This document shows, piece after piece, positions 29,725 through 39,210 of a stretch of 64,000 bases of DNA (position 1 is its first letter; every line of letters begins with the position of its first letter). This DNA is from Lachnospiraceae bacterium (lineage in GTDB: Bacteria; Bacillota; Clostridia; Lachnospirales; Lachnospiraceae): NCBI GenBank assembly GCA_016290905.1, contig JAEEVO010000005.1, forward strand, positions 1-64,000, read 5' to 3'. A program made the translations under genes and the position numbers. A model generated the notes under the pieces. It saw nothing but the letters and a program-made list of their open reading frames with translations, did no database searches and was not told the DNA's origin.

Positions 29725-30297
29725 TTAACCACGATAGATAGATGTTTCAACCTTATCTGCCACATCTTTTCCCATGAGTGTCTCCACAACCTTTAAACCA
29801 AATGTTACTGCAGATCCCATTGACTTTCCCGTTACGATATTCCCGTCGCTTACGGCCCCGCCATCTACCTTTTCGGCTCCCTCAAGTTTATCCTCAAAAC
29901 CGGGGAAACAGGTTGCTTTTCTGCCCTTAAGAAGTCCGTTCGTACCAAGTACCGAAGGAGCCGCACAGATGGCCGCAACGACCTTTCCTGCCTTATCATA
30001 CGCACTTATCGTATTGATGACCTCATTGCATGCTGCCAAATTCTTAGTACCCGGCATACCGCCCGGAAGGACTACGCAGTCTCCGTCCAAAAGGTCTTCT
30101 TCCGAAATATCCGTCCCGAGGGTAAGATCCGGTTTTACCTTTATGTTATGTGAACCTCTTACCGCCTTACACTTTTCTTCGGTTCCTCCGGGAACCTTTA
30201 CAAGCTTTACCTCTATTCCAGCCCTTATCAAGATGTCGGCTGTTGTCAGGGCCTCTACCTCTTCAAAACCGTCTGCAAGAAAAATATACGCTTTCAT
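29725..30297 (-). CDS. DJ-1/PfpI family protein
   Basis: IFLADGFEEVEALTTADILIRAGI; nucleophile region AAICAAPSVLG. Confidence 0.92.
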   Translation of the reverse strand: MKAYIFLADGFEEVEALTTADILIRAGIEVKLVKVPGGTEEKCKAVRGSHNIKVKPDLTLGTDISEEDLLDGDCVVLPGGMPGTKNLAACNEVINTISAYDKAGKVVAAICAAPSVLGTNGLLKGRKATCFPGFEDKLEGAEKVDGGAVSDGNIVTGKSMGSAVTFGLKVVETLMGKDVADKVETSIYRG

Positions 30298-32078
30298 TTT
30301 TTTATTTCTCCTCCGAAATCTCCGCTGCCGTCAGCCGGCGCCTTCACGGTCAGTCTGGTCTTTACTATACTGAATATGGGGTTGACATCCATATCCTCGG
30401 TCATATCAAGCACCGGTTCCCCATCCGTATCGAAATGTACTCTTCTTATGCCCGTACTCCGGGGTGCGTCGGCTCCCGGTCTGGCATAATAGGAATTCCA
30501 TATCGTTCCGTCCTTATCAAATAAATATGCGTTATGTCCGGTCCCGAATTCACCCGGTATGCTTCTTGAGGTCAGGAGAGGATATGTCGTTTTCCTCCAG
30601 TTTTTACTATTAAGAAGATCCTTGTCTTTTTCTATCTGCAGCAGGCCTATCGTATATGAGGTGTCGACCGCTGCACCCGAAAACGTCAGGAAAAGCCTGT
30701 TTTCCACAGGCAAAGCAAATGCTCCCTGCTCCACAAAGGTATGGTTGTTAGCCCAGCCCAAATCCGGTTTTGACAGTACTACAGGATCACTGTCAAGCAT
30801 CCACGGTTTTTCCGGATTAAGCTTTGCAATATACAGCCATCCGCCCAGGTCTTTCGGCAGGTACCGACGTTGGGACCATACGGCATAGTATTCTCCCTGC
30901 CAGTAAAAGACCGTCATGTCAAGGGTGATCTCCTTTCCGGCTTCGCAGAGATCGGTCCCGTCCGGTTTTACGATCCTTTTAGGCGCCGACCAGTCCTCCC
31001 TTACAACAGGATCTCCGCCATCCTTAAGGATCATTACATGGCTCTCTTCATAAAAAAACTCTCCCGGAGTACACGCATGAAATATACAGAGCTTCCCGTT
31101 TACCTCATGAAATTCGGGTGCCCAGAGCAACCCTCCTATACCGTCATAGGTTTCGGTATCAAGTATCAGCCTTTCATCGGCCTCCTTAAGTCCCGCAAGA
31201 GTCTCGCTTTCCCTGATCAGAAGAGTATGGTATTCGTCAGAATCGTTTGTCGCTATGAAATAATACTTGCCGTTCCACAGGGCAAAACACGGGTCTGCGC
31301 GGTTCATGGCAAACGGGAACTCAAAATGTTCCTGATGAACTCTTCCCGAAAGCGTATACTCTCCCGCCGTATCAAAATCGACTCTCTCAAGATTCCAGTC
31401 TATGCTCTTAAGTGCTGTCGTTCCGTCACTGTAAGAGGCAACGGCGCGATACTCCTTTAAGTCTTCAACAGAGCTTACAGTTATACTATCAGGAAAGCTT
31501 ATGCCTATGTTTACCGGTGTCGTAAACTTCCTTATAAGGTGATCTCCAATGCTGCCATCTATCTCGATCACGCAGCAGGGAACCGCTCCCTCTATATCCT
31601 CTATGCCGGAAAGCCTCGTATCGGAAAGTACCGACCATACTGCCAAGCGTCCTGCTTTTGATACTTCATTCACATACTCTTCCGGTGAAATAACCTCAGG
31701 AGCGGAATAGATCAGGAAATCCTTTGTCCGGTATCTTACCGGAGTATAAGCCGATTCGTGATCGTCACCTTCTCCGTCCTCAAGGATAGCCATGATATTA
31801 TTATATATCTCGGGGTCTGTCTCACCGTCGCCGCCGGTCCTTAAGGCGATTATCTCAAATCCGTCTTCTTCCTTTAAGATATACGGTTTTTTCAGTGCCT
31901 TCGGATTCAGCGATCCGTCAGCATTTTCCGTGGCTTTTCCGAACAGTATTCCGGAATTATGATTTAAAGCCTTAAAATGCTTCATATCCGGACTCACTGC
32001 CAGATGCATGCTGTATGCAAGTCGCGGATCGTAATATATATTATCAATAGGTCGTCTTGTATAGCTCAACAAATACAT
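30294..32078 (-). CDS. Family 43-like glycoside hydrolase with internal bacterial Ig-like domain
   Basis: Start refined to MYLLSYTRRP after GGAGAAGGATGTTTT; Ig-like IEDLKEYRAVASYSDGTTALKSIDWN-type segment; propeller RADPCFALWNGKYYFIATN. Confidence 0.75.
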   Translation of the reverse strand: MYLLSYTRRPIDNIYYDPRLAYSMHLAVSPDMKHFKALNHNSGILFGKATENADGSLNPKALKKPYILKEEDGFEIIALRTGGDGETDPEIYNNIMAILEDGEGDDHESAYTPVRYRTKDFLIYSAPEVISPEEYVNEVSKAGRLAVWSVLSDTRLSGIEDIEGAVPCCVIEIDGSIGDHLIRKFTTPVNIGISFPDSITVSSVEDLKEYRAVASYSDGTTALKSIDWNLERVDFDTAGEYTLSGRVHQEHFEFPFAMNRADPCFALWNGKYYFIATNDSDEYHTLLIRESETLAGLKEADERLILDTETYDGIGGLLWAPEFHEVNGKLCIFHACTPGEFFYEESHVMILKDGGDPVVREDWSAPKRIVKPDGTDLCEAGKEITLDMTVFYWQGEYYAVWSQRRYLPKDLGGWLYIAKLNPEKPWMLDSDPVVLSKPDLGWANNHTFVEQGAFALPVENRLFLTFSGAAVDTSYTIGLLQIEKDKDLLNSKNWRKTTYPLLTSRSIPGEFGTGHNAYLFDKDGTIWNSYYARPGADAPRSTGIRRVHFDTDGEPVLDMTEDMDVNPIFSIVKTRLTVKAPADGSGDFGGEIKK

Positions 32079-32144
32079 AAAACATCCTTCTCCGCACAAA
32101 TCTCATTCGTTTCATTCCCATACACGTAAACTATGGCTTGGCGG

Positions 32145-33224
32145 TCATTCCTTCTGCGGCTTTTTCCCCGTATCCGACAGGCTCTCATCAATCTTAAGAT
32201 CGACAAGTATCTTCATTCCCAATGCCAATGCCCGATAAAATCCGAATCTCATGCAGAAGGCAAAGCCGGTGATCATTATCCTGTAAAACATTGAAGGAAT
32301 AAGTTCAATATTCGAGTGTTTTGACAAAAGCTTAAAGCATCTTTTTGCCAGCGGATCCCTTCTGTATTCCTTGATAAGATGCACCAGTCTGGTTACCTCA
32401 TTATCATTATGGCGATACTCCATCTTACAGTCAAAGAAACAACCGAAAAAGATCGTATACGCCACTACATTCTTCCATACAACCGTGTCCTTACCTCTCA
32501 TCGTTATGAAATCATCAAGCTTCCGGGCTATTTCCAGCCATATAGTATGAGAATGCGCGCGATAACGGTTCGATACCGATTCCGGAGTATTCCTGTGAAC
32601 ATAAACCTCTCTGTTAAGAAAAGCATATTCTGCTCCTGACACACAGCATTGAAGGTTAAAAAGCTTATCCTCTGCATATCTGCTGTCGGAAAAGGTAAGC
32701 CCGTTTTCAACAATGAAACTTTTTTTATACATCTTTGCCCAGACATAAGAGAGAATATCCACTGAGAAAAAGCCCGTGAATATAAACTCAAGACTGTCCA
32801 TGGGATAATGACTGAAGCTTCTGTGAGAAGTAGCGTGAAGCAGTCTTGTCCCCCACAATCTGCTGAAGTTGCCGACACAGATATCACAGTTCTTCGATCT
32901 GGATTTTTTCAAGAGCCCTGCAACAGTCAGAACATCAGGAAGAAAATCATCCGCATCCACAAACATTACATATTCACCGCTTGCATGCTTTAAACCGTAA
33001 TTTCTTGCGGAGCCTATGGAGGTGGATTTAATATTATAAACATGCATGAAAGGGAATCTATCCGCAAAAGAATTACATACAGCCAGACTCTCATCCGTCG
33101 ATCCGTTGTTTATCAGTAAAACCTCCATGTCTACCCCTACCTGACAGGAAATGCTCTCCAGGCATTCCTCCAGATACGGCATGGCGTTATATATAGGAAT
33201 TATTATTGATACAGCCGTTTTCAT
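32145..33224 (-). CDS. Glycosyltransferase family 2
   Basis: AVSIIIPIYNAMPYLEECLESISCQVGVDMEVLLINNGSTDES. Confidence 0.93.
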   Translation of the reverse strand: MKTAVSIIIPIYNAMPYLEECLESISCQVGVDMEVLLINNGSTDESLAVCNSFADRFPFMHVYNIKSTSIGSARNYGLKHASGEYVMFVDADDFLPDVLTVAGLLKKSRSKNCDICVGNFSRLWGTRLLHATSHRSFSHYPMDSLEFIFTGFFSVDILSYVWAKMYKKSFIVENGLTFSDSRYAEDKLFNLQCCVSGAEYAFLNREVYVHRNTPESVSNRYRAHSHTIWLEIARKLDDFITMRGKDTVVWKNVVAYTIFFGCFFDCKMEYRHNDNEVTRLVHLIKEYRRDPLAKRCFKLLSKHSNIELIPSMFYRIMITGFAFCMRFGFYRALALGMKILVDLKIDESLSDTGKKPQKE

Positions 33225-33255
33225 AGTCTACCCCAAACTAATAATTTATGTAAAA

Positions 33256-33284
33256 ATTTTACCACATTTTGATGCTATAGTCAA
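33256..33284 (-). promoter_or_regulatory. SigmaA-type promoter for the polysaccharide operon
   Basis: Minus strand TTGACT-N17-TAAAAT about 30 nt before the GT2 start. Confidence 0.6.
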
Positions 33285-33289
33285 AAATT

Positions 33290-34306
33290 TTATTCCGCTC
33301 CCGCGTCTTTTTTAGTTCTCGTAAAGGCCAGTATAAGCTCGGTCGGATACCGGAAAATCCATAATGACAGGATGCAGGTCACAGCTACGGCCACCCCCAT
33401 CCAGAGCAGTTTACGTAAACCGCCCTCATAGAACCAGTCGTCCAGATGTTTTTTCCCTTCGTATCTCGTATACTGAAATACATACAGCACAAATTTATGC
33501 CAGAAATATACCTGTATGGTCCTGCTGCCCCAGAGTGTGAAAGGTTTTATCTCTCTGACGGGTGTAAGCACGATAAGGCTGAGTCCCGTAATGCATGCCA
33601 TAAGATAGCACTGCAGTCTCCAGATGACCGGCATATCGTAGTTCTCCGGATACGAAGCCTTGGAAAGCAGGAACGGTCTTAACTGATATACCTCCTTCAT
33701 GAATACGAAGCAGATAAGCAGCCACCCTGCCAGCACAACCGCTCCGGCCAGCTTAAATTTCGTTTTTTCTGCAAAAAACTCCAGTTTTTTCCTGTCCGTT
33801 ATCATTCCCAGAAGATAGAACGGGAAGAAGTATATCACCTTTGCAAGCGAAAGAAACTCTCCTACAGACTCGACAAACCCTATGACACATGCCAATACCG
33901 TCATGGCCACAAGTATTACCCATCTCATTATCCTGTCTTCCATGAGCTTATGCAATGCAAAGCCCGCAAGTACATAGAATGCCAGTGCCAGCATGAACCA
34001 CGGAGCCGCCGTTTCATTCAGAATATCCAATGAAGTTCTTACTCCGTAGGCTTTTTTTATCCCGTAGATTCCCAGTTCATACATTATGTAAATGGCAAGA
34101 TAGGCAATCGATTTCTTCCAAAAACCTTTGTTTCTGTGGAAAAGTCCGGCCAGAAAAACAAACAAAGGCATGTGGAAGGAATATATAAATATGAAGATAC
34201 TATGGTAGGTAACAGAGTCCCTGATATTGATAAAATGACCCAGTACCACCAATACTATCAGTTCAAATTTTAAATTATCCCATAAAGCTACTCTTTTGTT
34301 TTCCAC
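33290..34306 (-). CDS. Acyltransferase 3 family membrane protein
   Basis: ENKRVALWDNLKFELIVLVVLGHF; IFIYSFHMPLFVFLAGLF. Confidence 0.88.
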   Translation of the reverse strand: MENKRVALWDNLKFELIVLVVLGHFINIRDSVTYHSIFIFIYSFHMPLFVFLAGLFHRNKGFWKKSIAYLAIYIMYELGIYGIKKAYGVRTSLDILNETAAPWFMLALAFYVLAGFALHKLMEDRIMRWVILVAMTVLACVIGFVESVGEFLSLAKVIYFFPFYLLGMITDRKKLEFFAEKTKFKLAGAVVLAGWLLICFVFMKEVYQLRPFLLSKASYPENYDMPVIWRLQCYLMACITGLSLIVLTPVREIKPFTLWGSRTIQVYFWHKFVLYVFQYTRYEGKKHLDDWFYEGGLRKLLWMGVAVAVTCILSLWIFRYPTELILAFTRTKKDAGAE

Positions 34307-34353
34307 TTCTGCTCCTCATGTTGCCGTTTCCGGTACTCCCGGTAAAATCATTC

Positions 34354-36597
34354 TCATCCGACAGCTTCAATTTCGCATGCATATGCCGACAGATAAATAT
34401 AGTCCGGATCTCCGAGATAATAGTACTCATCACCGTTGTATGCCTCGGGATATATCATCTCATAGGTAATGCTCTCATCCCCCGCGTACATCTCATCCAG
34501 AAGCCTCAGTTTTTTCTCCCATATGGTTTCTTCCGGCCATTCTTCGGTGGCAAGACACTTACGAAGGTGGTCAAAATAAAAATGAAGCTTCTCTCTTAAC
34601 GCGCTGCTTTCAAAATAATCATATCCGAATGAGCGTCTTACAAGATTTTCAAACAGCCTTGCCCTGTCCTCAGTAGGTTTTGTCAGCGAATATGTATCAA
34701 TGAAATAGGCGTCTTTCTCAGCGTACGGATACGTGTATCTTGAGAACGGGCTTGTTTCGTTATAATCATACATGTAGTAATAATCTTCCGGATTCAGTTT
34801 GAGCCATTCTTCCTCAAAATCAAATTCGCCTGTAGCGAAATACTCTTGGATGATACGGTTGTCTATGCAATGTGAAAGCTCATGTACTATGTTCGACCTC
34901 ATATCACCGTAATAAGAAACATCCAGCGCAATATATCTTTCATATTCCTCCGTATTGGCAAGTGCCACGGCGTCTGCTATACCGTAGGATTCTTTTTTTA
35001 TGAACCCGTCACACAGATACACGGCAAAGGTCTTGGTCTCCGAATATTTCAAGTTGTCAAACAGATCACGGGGATACCATGAGAATACTTCGTCTACCAT
35101 GCACAGTGTCCGGTACATAGTGTAGGCGTCCGTACAGCACTCCAGATAATAATCATGATCTGTGGCAAATGCCTCGCTTCCGAGATAAATGTATATATCG
35201 TACTTTTCTTCCAGTTCTTTTCTCTTGTTATCCAGATACTCGGGGATATGGTTCAGCCTGACATATTTTTTGCTCATATCCTCCAATGTACCGTCCTCAT
35301 ATTTCCATGCCACGCAGAACGGGACATCCAGCTTGTTCCCCGAGAAAAACATATATCCGTCCCGAAGGTCGACCGAATAACAGTAAATCGGGTAATTCGG
35401 GGATTCCAGGTTATAGAAGAAATTTGAAACAGGCTTTCCGGTATCAAGCTCATAACAGGTAAATTCAAACATATACGAGGAGTCCAGATTCCAGTCGTCC
35501 ACCAATATAAAAAGTCTTCTTTCCCAGTCTATCCACTTCAGAAGAGTACCCTTATAATTTTTCCCGTCAAATATAACCGTACCCGGACCGGCTTCTCCGT
35601 TCTTCAGGCTTTCGTCATAATCATCCGGTATACCGCTGCCGTTATCGAGCATGCACAGGAATTCCACGGGTACCCCGTCATTAAATCTGTACAGTTTGAA
35701 GGTCTGATCCGCAAAATCACGAACTACAACTTCCTTTTTATCGGGCGAAACATAGTATTTGCTGTAATCATCAAAATCAGGCAGTAACGTAAGCTCACCT
35801 GTTTCAATATCGTACATATGTATCTCGTTCTGTCCGGTCTTTCTCGAATATGCATATATGCTTACAAATCTTCCGTCCGGCGTTACCGACAGAGGATAAC
35901 CGTCCCGGAGTATGGGATCGGTGTAGATAAGCGTTTCCGTGCCTGTGGCCGTTTCACATCCGTAAAGGCTTTTTTCCTTTATATAATATACCTTACTGTA
36001 ATCCTTGGTTACGGCGTAATAGGGATAGAGCGAATCCAAAGGTACGTTAAAGGTATACAGCGTATTTAAGTCCGCATCCAGATAATGTATCATCTTGTTT
36101 TCGTCGGTTACGGCAATACATTCATCATTTATGACTTCAAAATCATACTCCTGCGGATCTATTTCCTCAAAAACCTTTTCCTTTTTCTCCCCTGTGGCTA
36201 TGTCATATGATATGATCTTCGGAGCACTTACGCTGTTCTCGTTATAAAAATATACCATTTTGTTCTGAATGCGGTATACATTAATATCATAGCAGGTCAG
36301 ATCCAAGGTTGAAACATTGAAAACAGCCGGGTCTTCCGTTGTTTCAAGCCTGTCGGCAAGAACGGGGACCGGTGTAGGTGTAGGTGTTGCAGTCGGATCC
36401 GGTTCAAAAGCCGGTGACGGTATCGGCGATGCCGTTATCCCCTCTGTCGCATCCGGTCCCGCAGAGGCTTCTTCCGAGGGCACTGCAGCGGACGGTGTAG
36501 CGCCATTATCCTTTTCCTCCCTTTCGTGCGGCTTGCAGGAAACCAAGCCAAGCACTCCGACCAATAAAAGCAGAACAAGCAATATAGATTTCTTCAT
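34354..36597 (-). CDS. Lipoprotein with propeller-like region and C-terminal HExxH putative metallopeptidase domain
   Basis: Lipobox LGLVSC; Pro/Thr linker; SNIVHELSHCIDNRI and downstream EDRARLFENL. Confidence 0.65.
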   Translation of the reverse strand: MKKSILLVLLLLVGVLGLVSCKPHEREEKDNGATPSAAVPSEEASAGPDATEGITASPIPSPAFEPDPTATPTPTPVPVLADRLETTEDPAVFNVSTLDLTCYDINVYRIQNKMVYFYNENSVSAPKIISYDIATGEKKEKVFEEIDPQEYDFEVINDECIAVTDENKMIHYLDADLNTLYTFNVPLDSLYPYYAVTKDYSKVYYIKEKSLYGCETATGTETLIYTDPILRDGYPLSVTPDGRFVSIYAYSRKTGQNEIHMYDIETGELTLLPDFDDYSKYYVSPDKKEVVVRDFADQTFKLYRFNDGVPVEFLCMLDNGSGIPDDYDESLKNGEAGPGTVIFDGKNYKGTLLKWIDWERRLFILVDDWNLDSSYMFEFTCYELDTGKPVSNFFYNLESPNYPIYCYSVDLRDGYMFFSGNKLDVPFCVAWKYEDGTLEDMSKKYVRLNHIPEYLDNKRKELEEKYDIYIYLGSEAFATDHDYYLECCTDAYTMYRTLCMVDEVFSWYPRDLFDNLKYSETKTFAVYLCDGFIKKESYGIADAVALANTEEYERYIALDVSYYGDMRSNIVHELSHCIDNRIIQEYFATGEFDFEEEWLKLNPEDYYYMYDYNETSPFSRYTYPYAEKDAYFIDTYSLTKPTEDRARLFENLVRRSFGYDYFESSALREKLHFYFDHLRKCLATEEWPEETIWEKKLRLLDEMYAGDESITYEMIYPEAYNGDEYYYLGDPDYIYLSAYACEIEAVG

Positions 36598-36677
36598 TCC
36601 GGTAAATCTCCATATCTTTACGTTTTTATGACATACTTATTAATTATTATATCATACTATCCGTCATTAAACAAGAA

Positions 36678-36715
36678 AAAAGATCGGGTTCGGAGAAAAC
36701 CGTGCCCGATCTTTT
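36678..36715 (-). terminator. Rho-independent terminator after glgP
   Basis: AAAAGATCGGG...CCCGATCTTTT followed by TTCTTG on the minus strand. Confidence 0.8.
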
Positions 36716-36739
36716 AAGCGCTTAGTTAATGAATTCTTA

Positions 36740-39196
36740 TCATGACTTCTTTCCTACGGTTATCTTATCAAGATGCCAGATATCCTTTACATACTCCTCA
36801 ATGGTTCTGTCAGATGAGAACTTGCCGCACTTTGCAACATTCATAAGCGCGGCTTTTGCCCAGCGCTTCTCATCCCTGTAAAGTGCCTCGATACGCTTCT
36901 GAGCCTCCGCATATGAACGGAAATCCTTAAGGATGAAGTACTGATCTGCTCTCTCGCCCCCGTTTGTCTCAAGAAGCGAATTGTAAAGCTCGCGGAAAAG
37001 CTCTGTATTCTGAGGTGAATAATAACCGTTGATCATCTGAGTCATAACCATACGGATTTCGGTATCTACATTGTAGATCTCCTTGGGATTATATCCGCCG
37101 TTATTCTCGTAATTTATTACCTCGTCTGCGGAAAGTCCGAAGATAACGGCATTTTCCTCGCCGACCTCCTGAACGATCTCGACATTTGCGCCGTCCATTG
37201 TTCCGAGAGTGATCGCACCGTTCAGCATGAACTTCATGTTACCGGTTCCGGAAGCCTCCTTGGACGCTGTTGAAATCTGCTCAGAAACATCCGATGCCGC
37301 AAAGATTATCTCCGCATTGGATACGCGGTAGTTCTCTATAAACACAACCTTTATCCTTCCCCTGATGGTAGGATCGTTGTTTACTACATTTGCCACGCTG
37401 TTGATAAGCTTGATGATCGCCTTTGCCCTGCGGTATCCTGCCGAAGCCTTTGCTCCGAATATGAAGGTCCTCGGATAGAAATCCATATCGGGATTGGTCT
37501 TCAGTTCATTGTATAGATACATGATATGCATGATATTTAAGAGCTGGCGCTTGTATTCATGCAGACGTTTAACCTGAACGTCAAATATAGACCTCGGATC
37601 AACCTCGATCCCGTTATGCTCAAGGATGTACTTTGCAAGACGTACCTTGTTCTTATACTTGATGTTCATGAACTCATGTAGGCTCTTCTCATCCTCTGTG
37701 TAGAGCGTAAGCTTGTCCATCTTTGAAAGATCCGTAATCCAGTCTTCGCCGATTTTTTCGGTTACCCATGCCGCAAGGAGGGGATTTCCGTGAAGAAGGA
37801 AACGTCTCTGGGTAATACCGTTAGTCTTGTTGTTGAACTTGCCGGGATAGTAATCCGCAAATTCCTTTAAGCTCTGGTTCTTTAATATCTCGGTATGAAG
37901 ACGTGCAACACCGTTTACAGAGAAGCCGCCTACGATGGCAAGATTAGCCATACGTACCTGTCCGTCGTAAACAATAGCCATCTTTTCGATCTTCTTGTAA
38001 TCGCCCGGATACTTTACCTGTATCTCCCTGATGAAACGACGGTTGATCTCCTCTACTATCTGATAGATTCTCGGAAGCAGTCTGGAGAAGAGCTCCAAAG
38101 GCCACTTTTCAAGAGCCTCGCTCATGATGGTATGATTGGTGTATGCACATGCCCTCGTGGTAACATCCCATGCCTCATCCCATGTAAGGAAATGCTCGTC
38201 CATGAGGATACGCATAAGCTCGGCAACCGTTACCGAAGGATGGGTATCGTTAAGCTGGAAGCATACCTTTTCGGGCAGCTGCTTGATATCAACATGATGC
38301 TTTAAGTAATTCTTTACCGCAAGCTGTACACTTGCCGACACGAAGAAATACTGCTGTTTAAGTCTCAGTTCCTTGCCTGCATAATGATTATCATTGGGAT
38401 AAAGAACCTCAACTATTGTATTTGCAAGATTCTGCTGCTCAACAGCCTTATGATAATCACCCTTGTCAAAGGAATCAAGCTGGAATGTGTCAATCGCACG
38501 GGCATCCCAGATACGGAGTGTATTTACAAAGTGATTGTTATATCCTACAACGGGAATGTCATAGGGAATAGCCTCTACAGAGCTGTAACCCTCCTGAATG
38601 AAGCACTCTCTTCCGTCATCACGCCTTACCATCCTGACATAACCGCCGAACTTGACTATCTGAGAGCTGTCCTTATCGCACATTTCAAAAGGATATCCGT
38701 CCTTAAGCCAGTTATCGGGTACCTCAACCTGGAAACCGTTCTCTATCTTCTGCTTGAACATACCGTATTTATAACGGATACCGCAACCGCATGCGGGATA
38801 ACCGAGCGTAGCCAGTGAATCAAGGAAGCATGCTGCAAGCCTTCCCAGACCTCCGTTTCCGAGTGCGGGATCGGGCTCCTCATCCTCTATGGCGTTAAGA
38901 TCGAATCCTAAGTCATCAAGTACTGCCGCAACATCCTTGTCTGCCTTAAGGTTTATCAGAATGTTTCCGAGCGCTCTTCCCATAAGGAACTCCATGGACA
39001 TGTAATAAACCATCTTTCCGTCCTTTTTCTCCACTTCCTTATGTGTCTCAAACCAGTCTTCAACGATATACTCCTTTATAGCATAGGATACAGCCTGGAA
39101 CATCTGCTGCTTGGTAGCGTCCTTGGCCTCCTTGCGGTAAAGGGTCATCAGATAGTTCTCAATACTTGCCTTGAATTCTTTCTTGTTTAACTTCAT
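36740..39196 (-). CDS. glgP: Glycogen/starch phosphorylase
   Basis: 818 aa; ALGNGGLGRLAACFLDSLATLGYPACGCGIRY; EASGTGNMKFMLNGAITLGTMDGANVEI. Confidence 0.97.
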   Translation of the reverse strand: MKLNKKEFKASIENYLMTLYRKEAKDATKQQMFQAVSYAIKEYIVEDWFETHKEVEKKDGKMVYYMSMEFLMGRALGNILINLKADKDVAAVLDDLGFDLNAIEDEEPDPALGNGGLGRLAACFLDSLATLGYPACGCGIRYKYGMFKQKIENGFQVEVPDNWLKDGYPFEMCDKDSSQIVKFGGYVRMVRRDDGRECFIQEGYSSVEAIPYDIPVVGYNNHFVNTLRIWDARAIDTFQLDSFDKGDYHKAVEQQNLANTIVEVLYPNDNHYAGKELRLKQQYFFVSASVQLAVKNYLKHHVDIKQLPEKVCFQLNDTHPSVTVAELMRILMDEHFLTWDEAWDVTTRACAYTNHTIMSEALEKWPLELFSRLLPRIYQIVEEINRRFIREIQVKYPGDYKKIEKMAIVYDGQVRMANLAIVGGFSVNGVARLHTEILKNQSLKEFADYYPGKFNNKTNGITQRRFLLHGNPLLAAWVTEKIGEDWITDLSKMDKLTLYTEDEKSLHEFMNIKYKNKVRLAKYILEHNGIEVDPRSIFDVQVKRLHEYKRQLLNIMHIMYLYNELKTNPDMDFYPRTFIFGAKASAGYRRAKAIIKLINSVANVVNNDPTIRGRIKVVFIENYRVSNAEIIFAASDVSEQISTASKEASGTGNMKFMLNGAITLGTMDGANVEIVQEVGEENAVIFGLSADEVINYENNGGYNPKEIYNVDTEIRMVMTQMINGYYSPQNTELFRELYNSLLETNGGERADQYFILKDFRSYAEAQKRIEALYRDEKRWAKAALMNVAKCGKFSSDRTIEEYVKDIWHLDKITVGKKS

Positions 39197-39210
39197 AATT
39201 CACGCCTCCT

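Noticed and set aside
36361-36400. Short tandem repeat GGTGTA in the 5' part of the lipoprotein gene
   Set aside because: Explained by the TPTPTPVP linker codons; only a few units.
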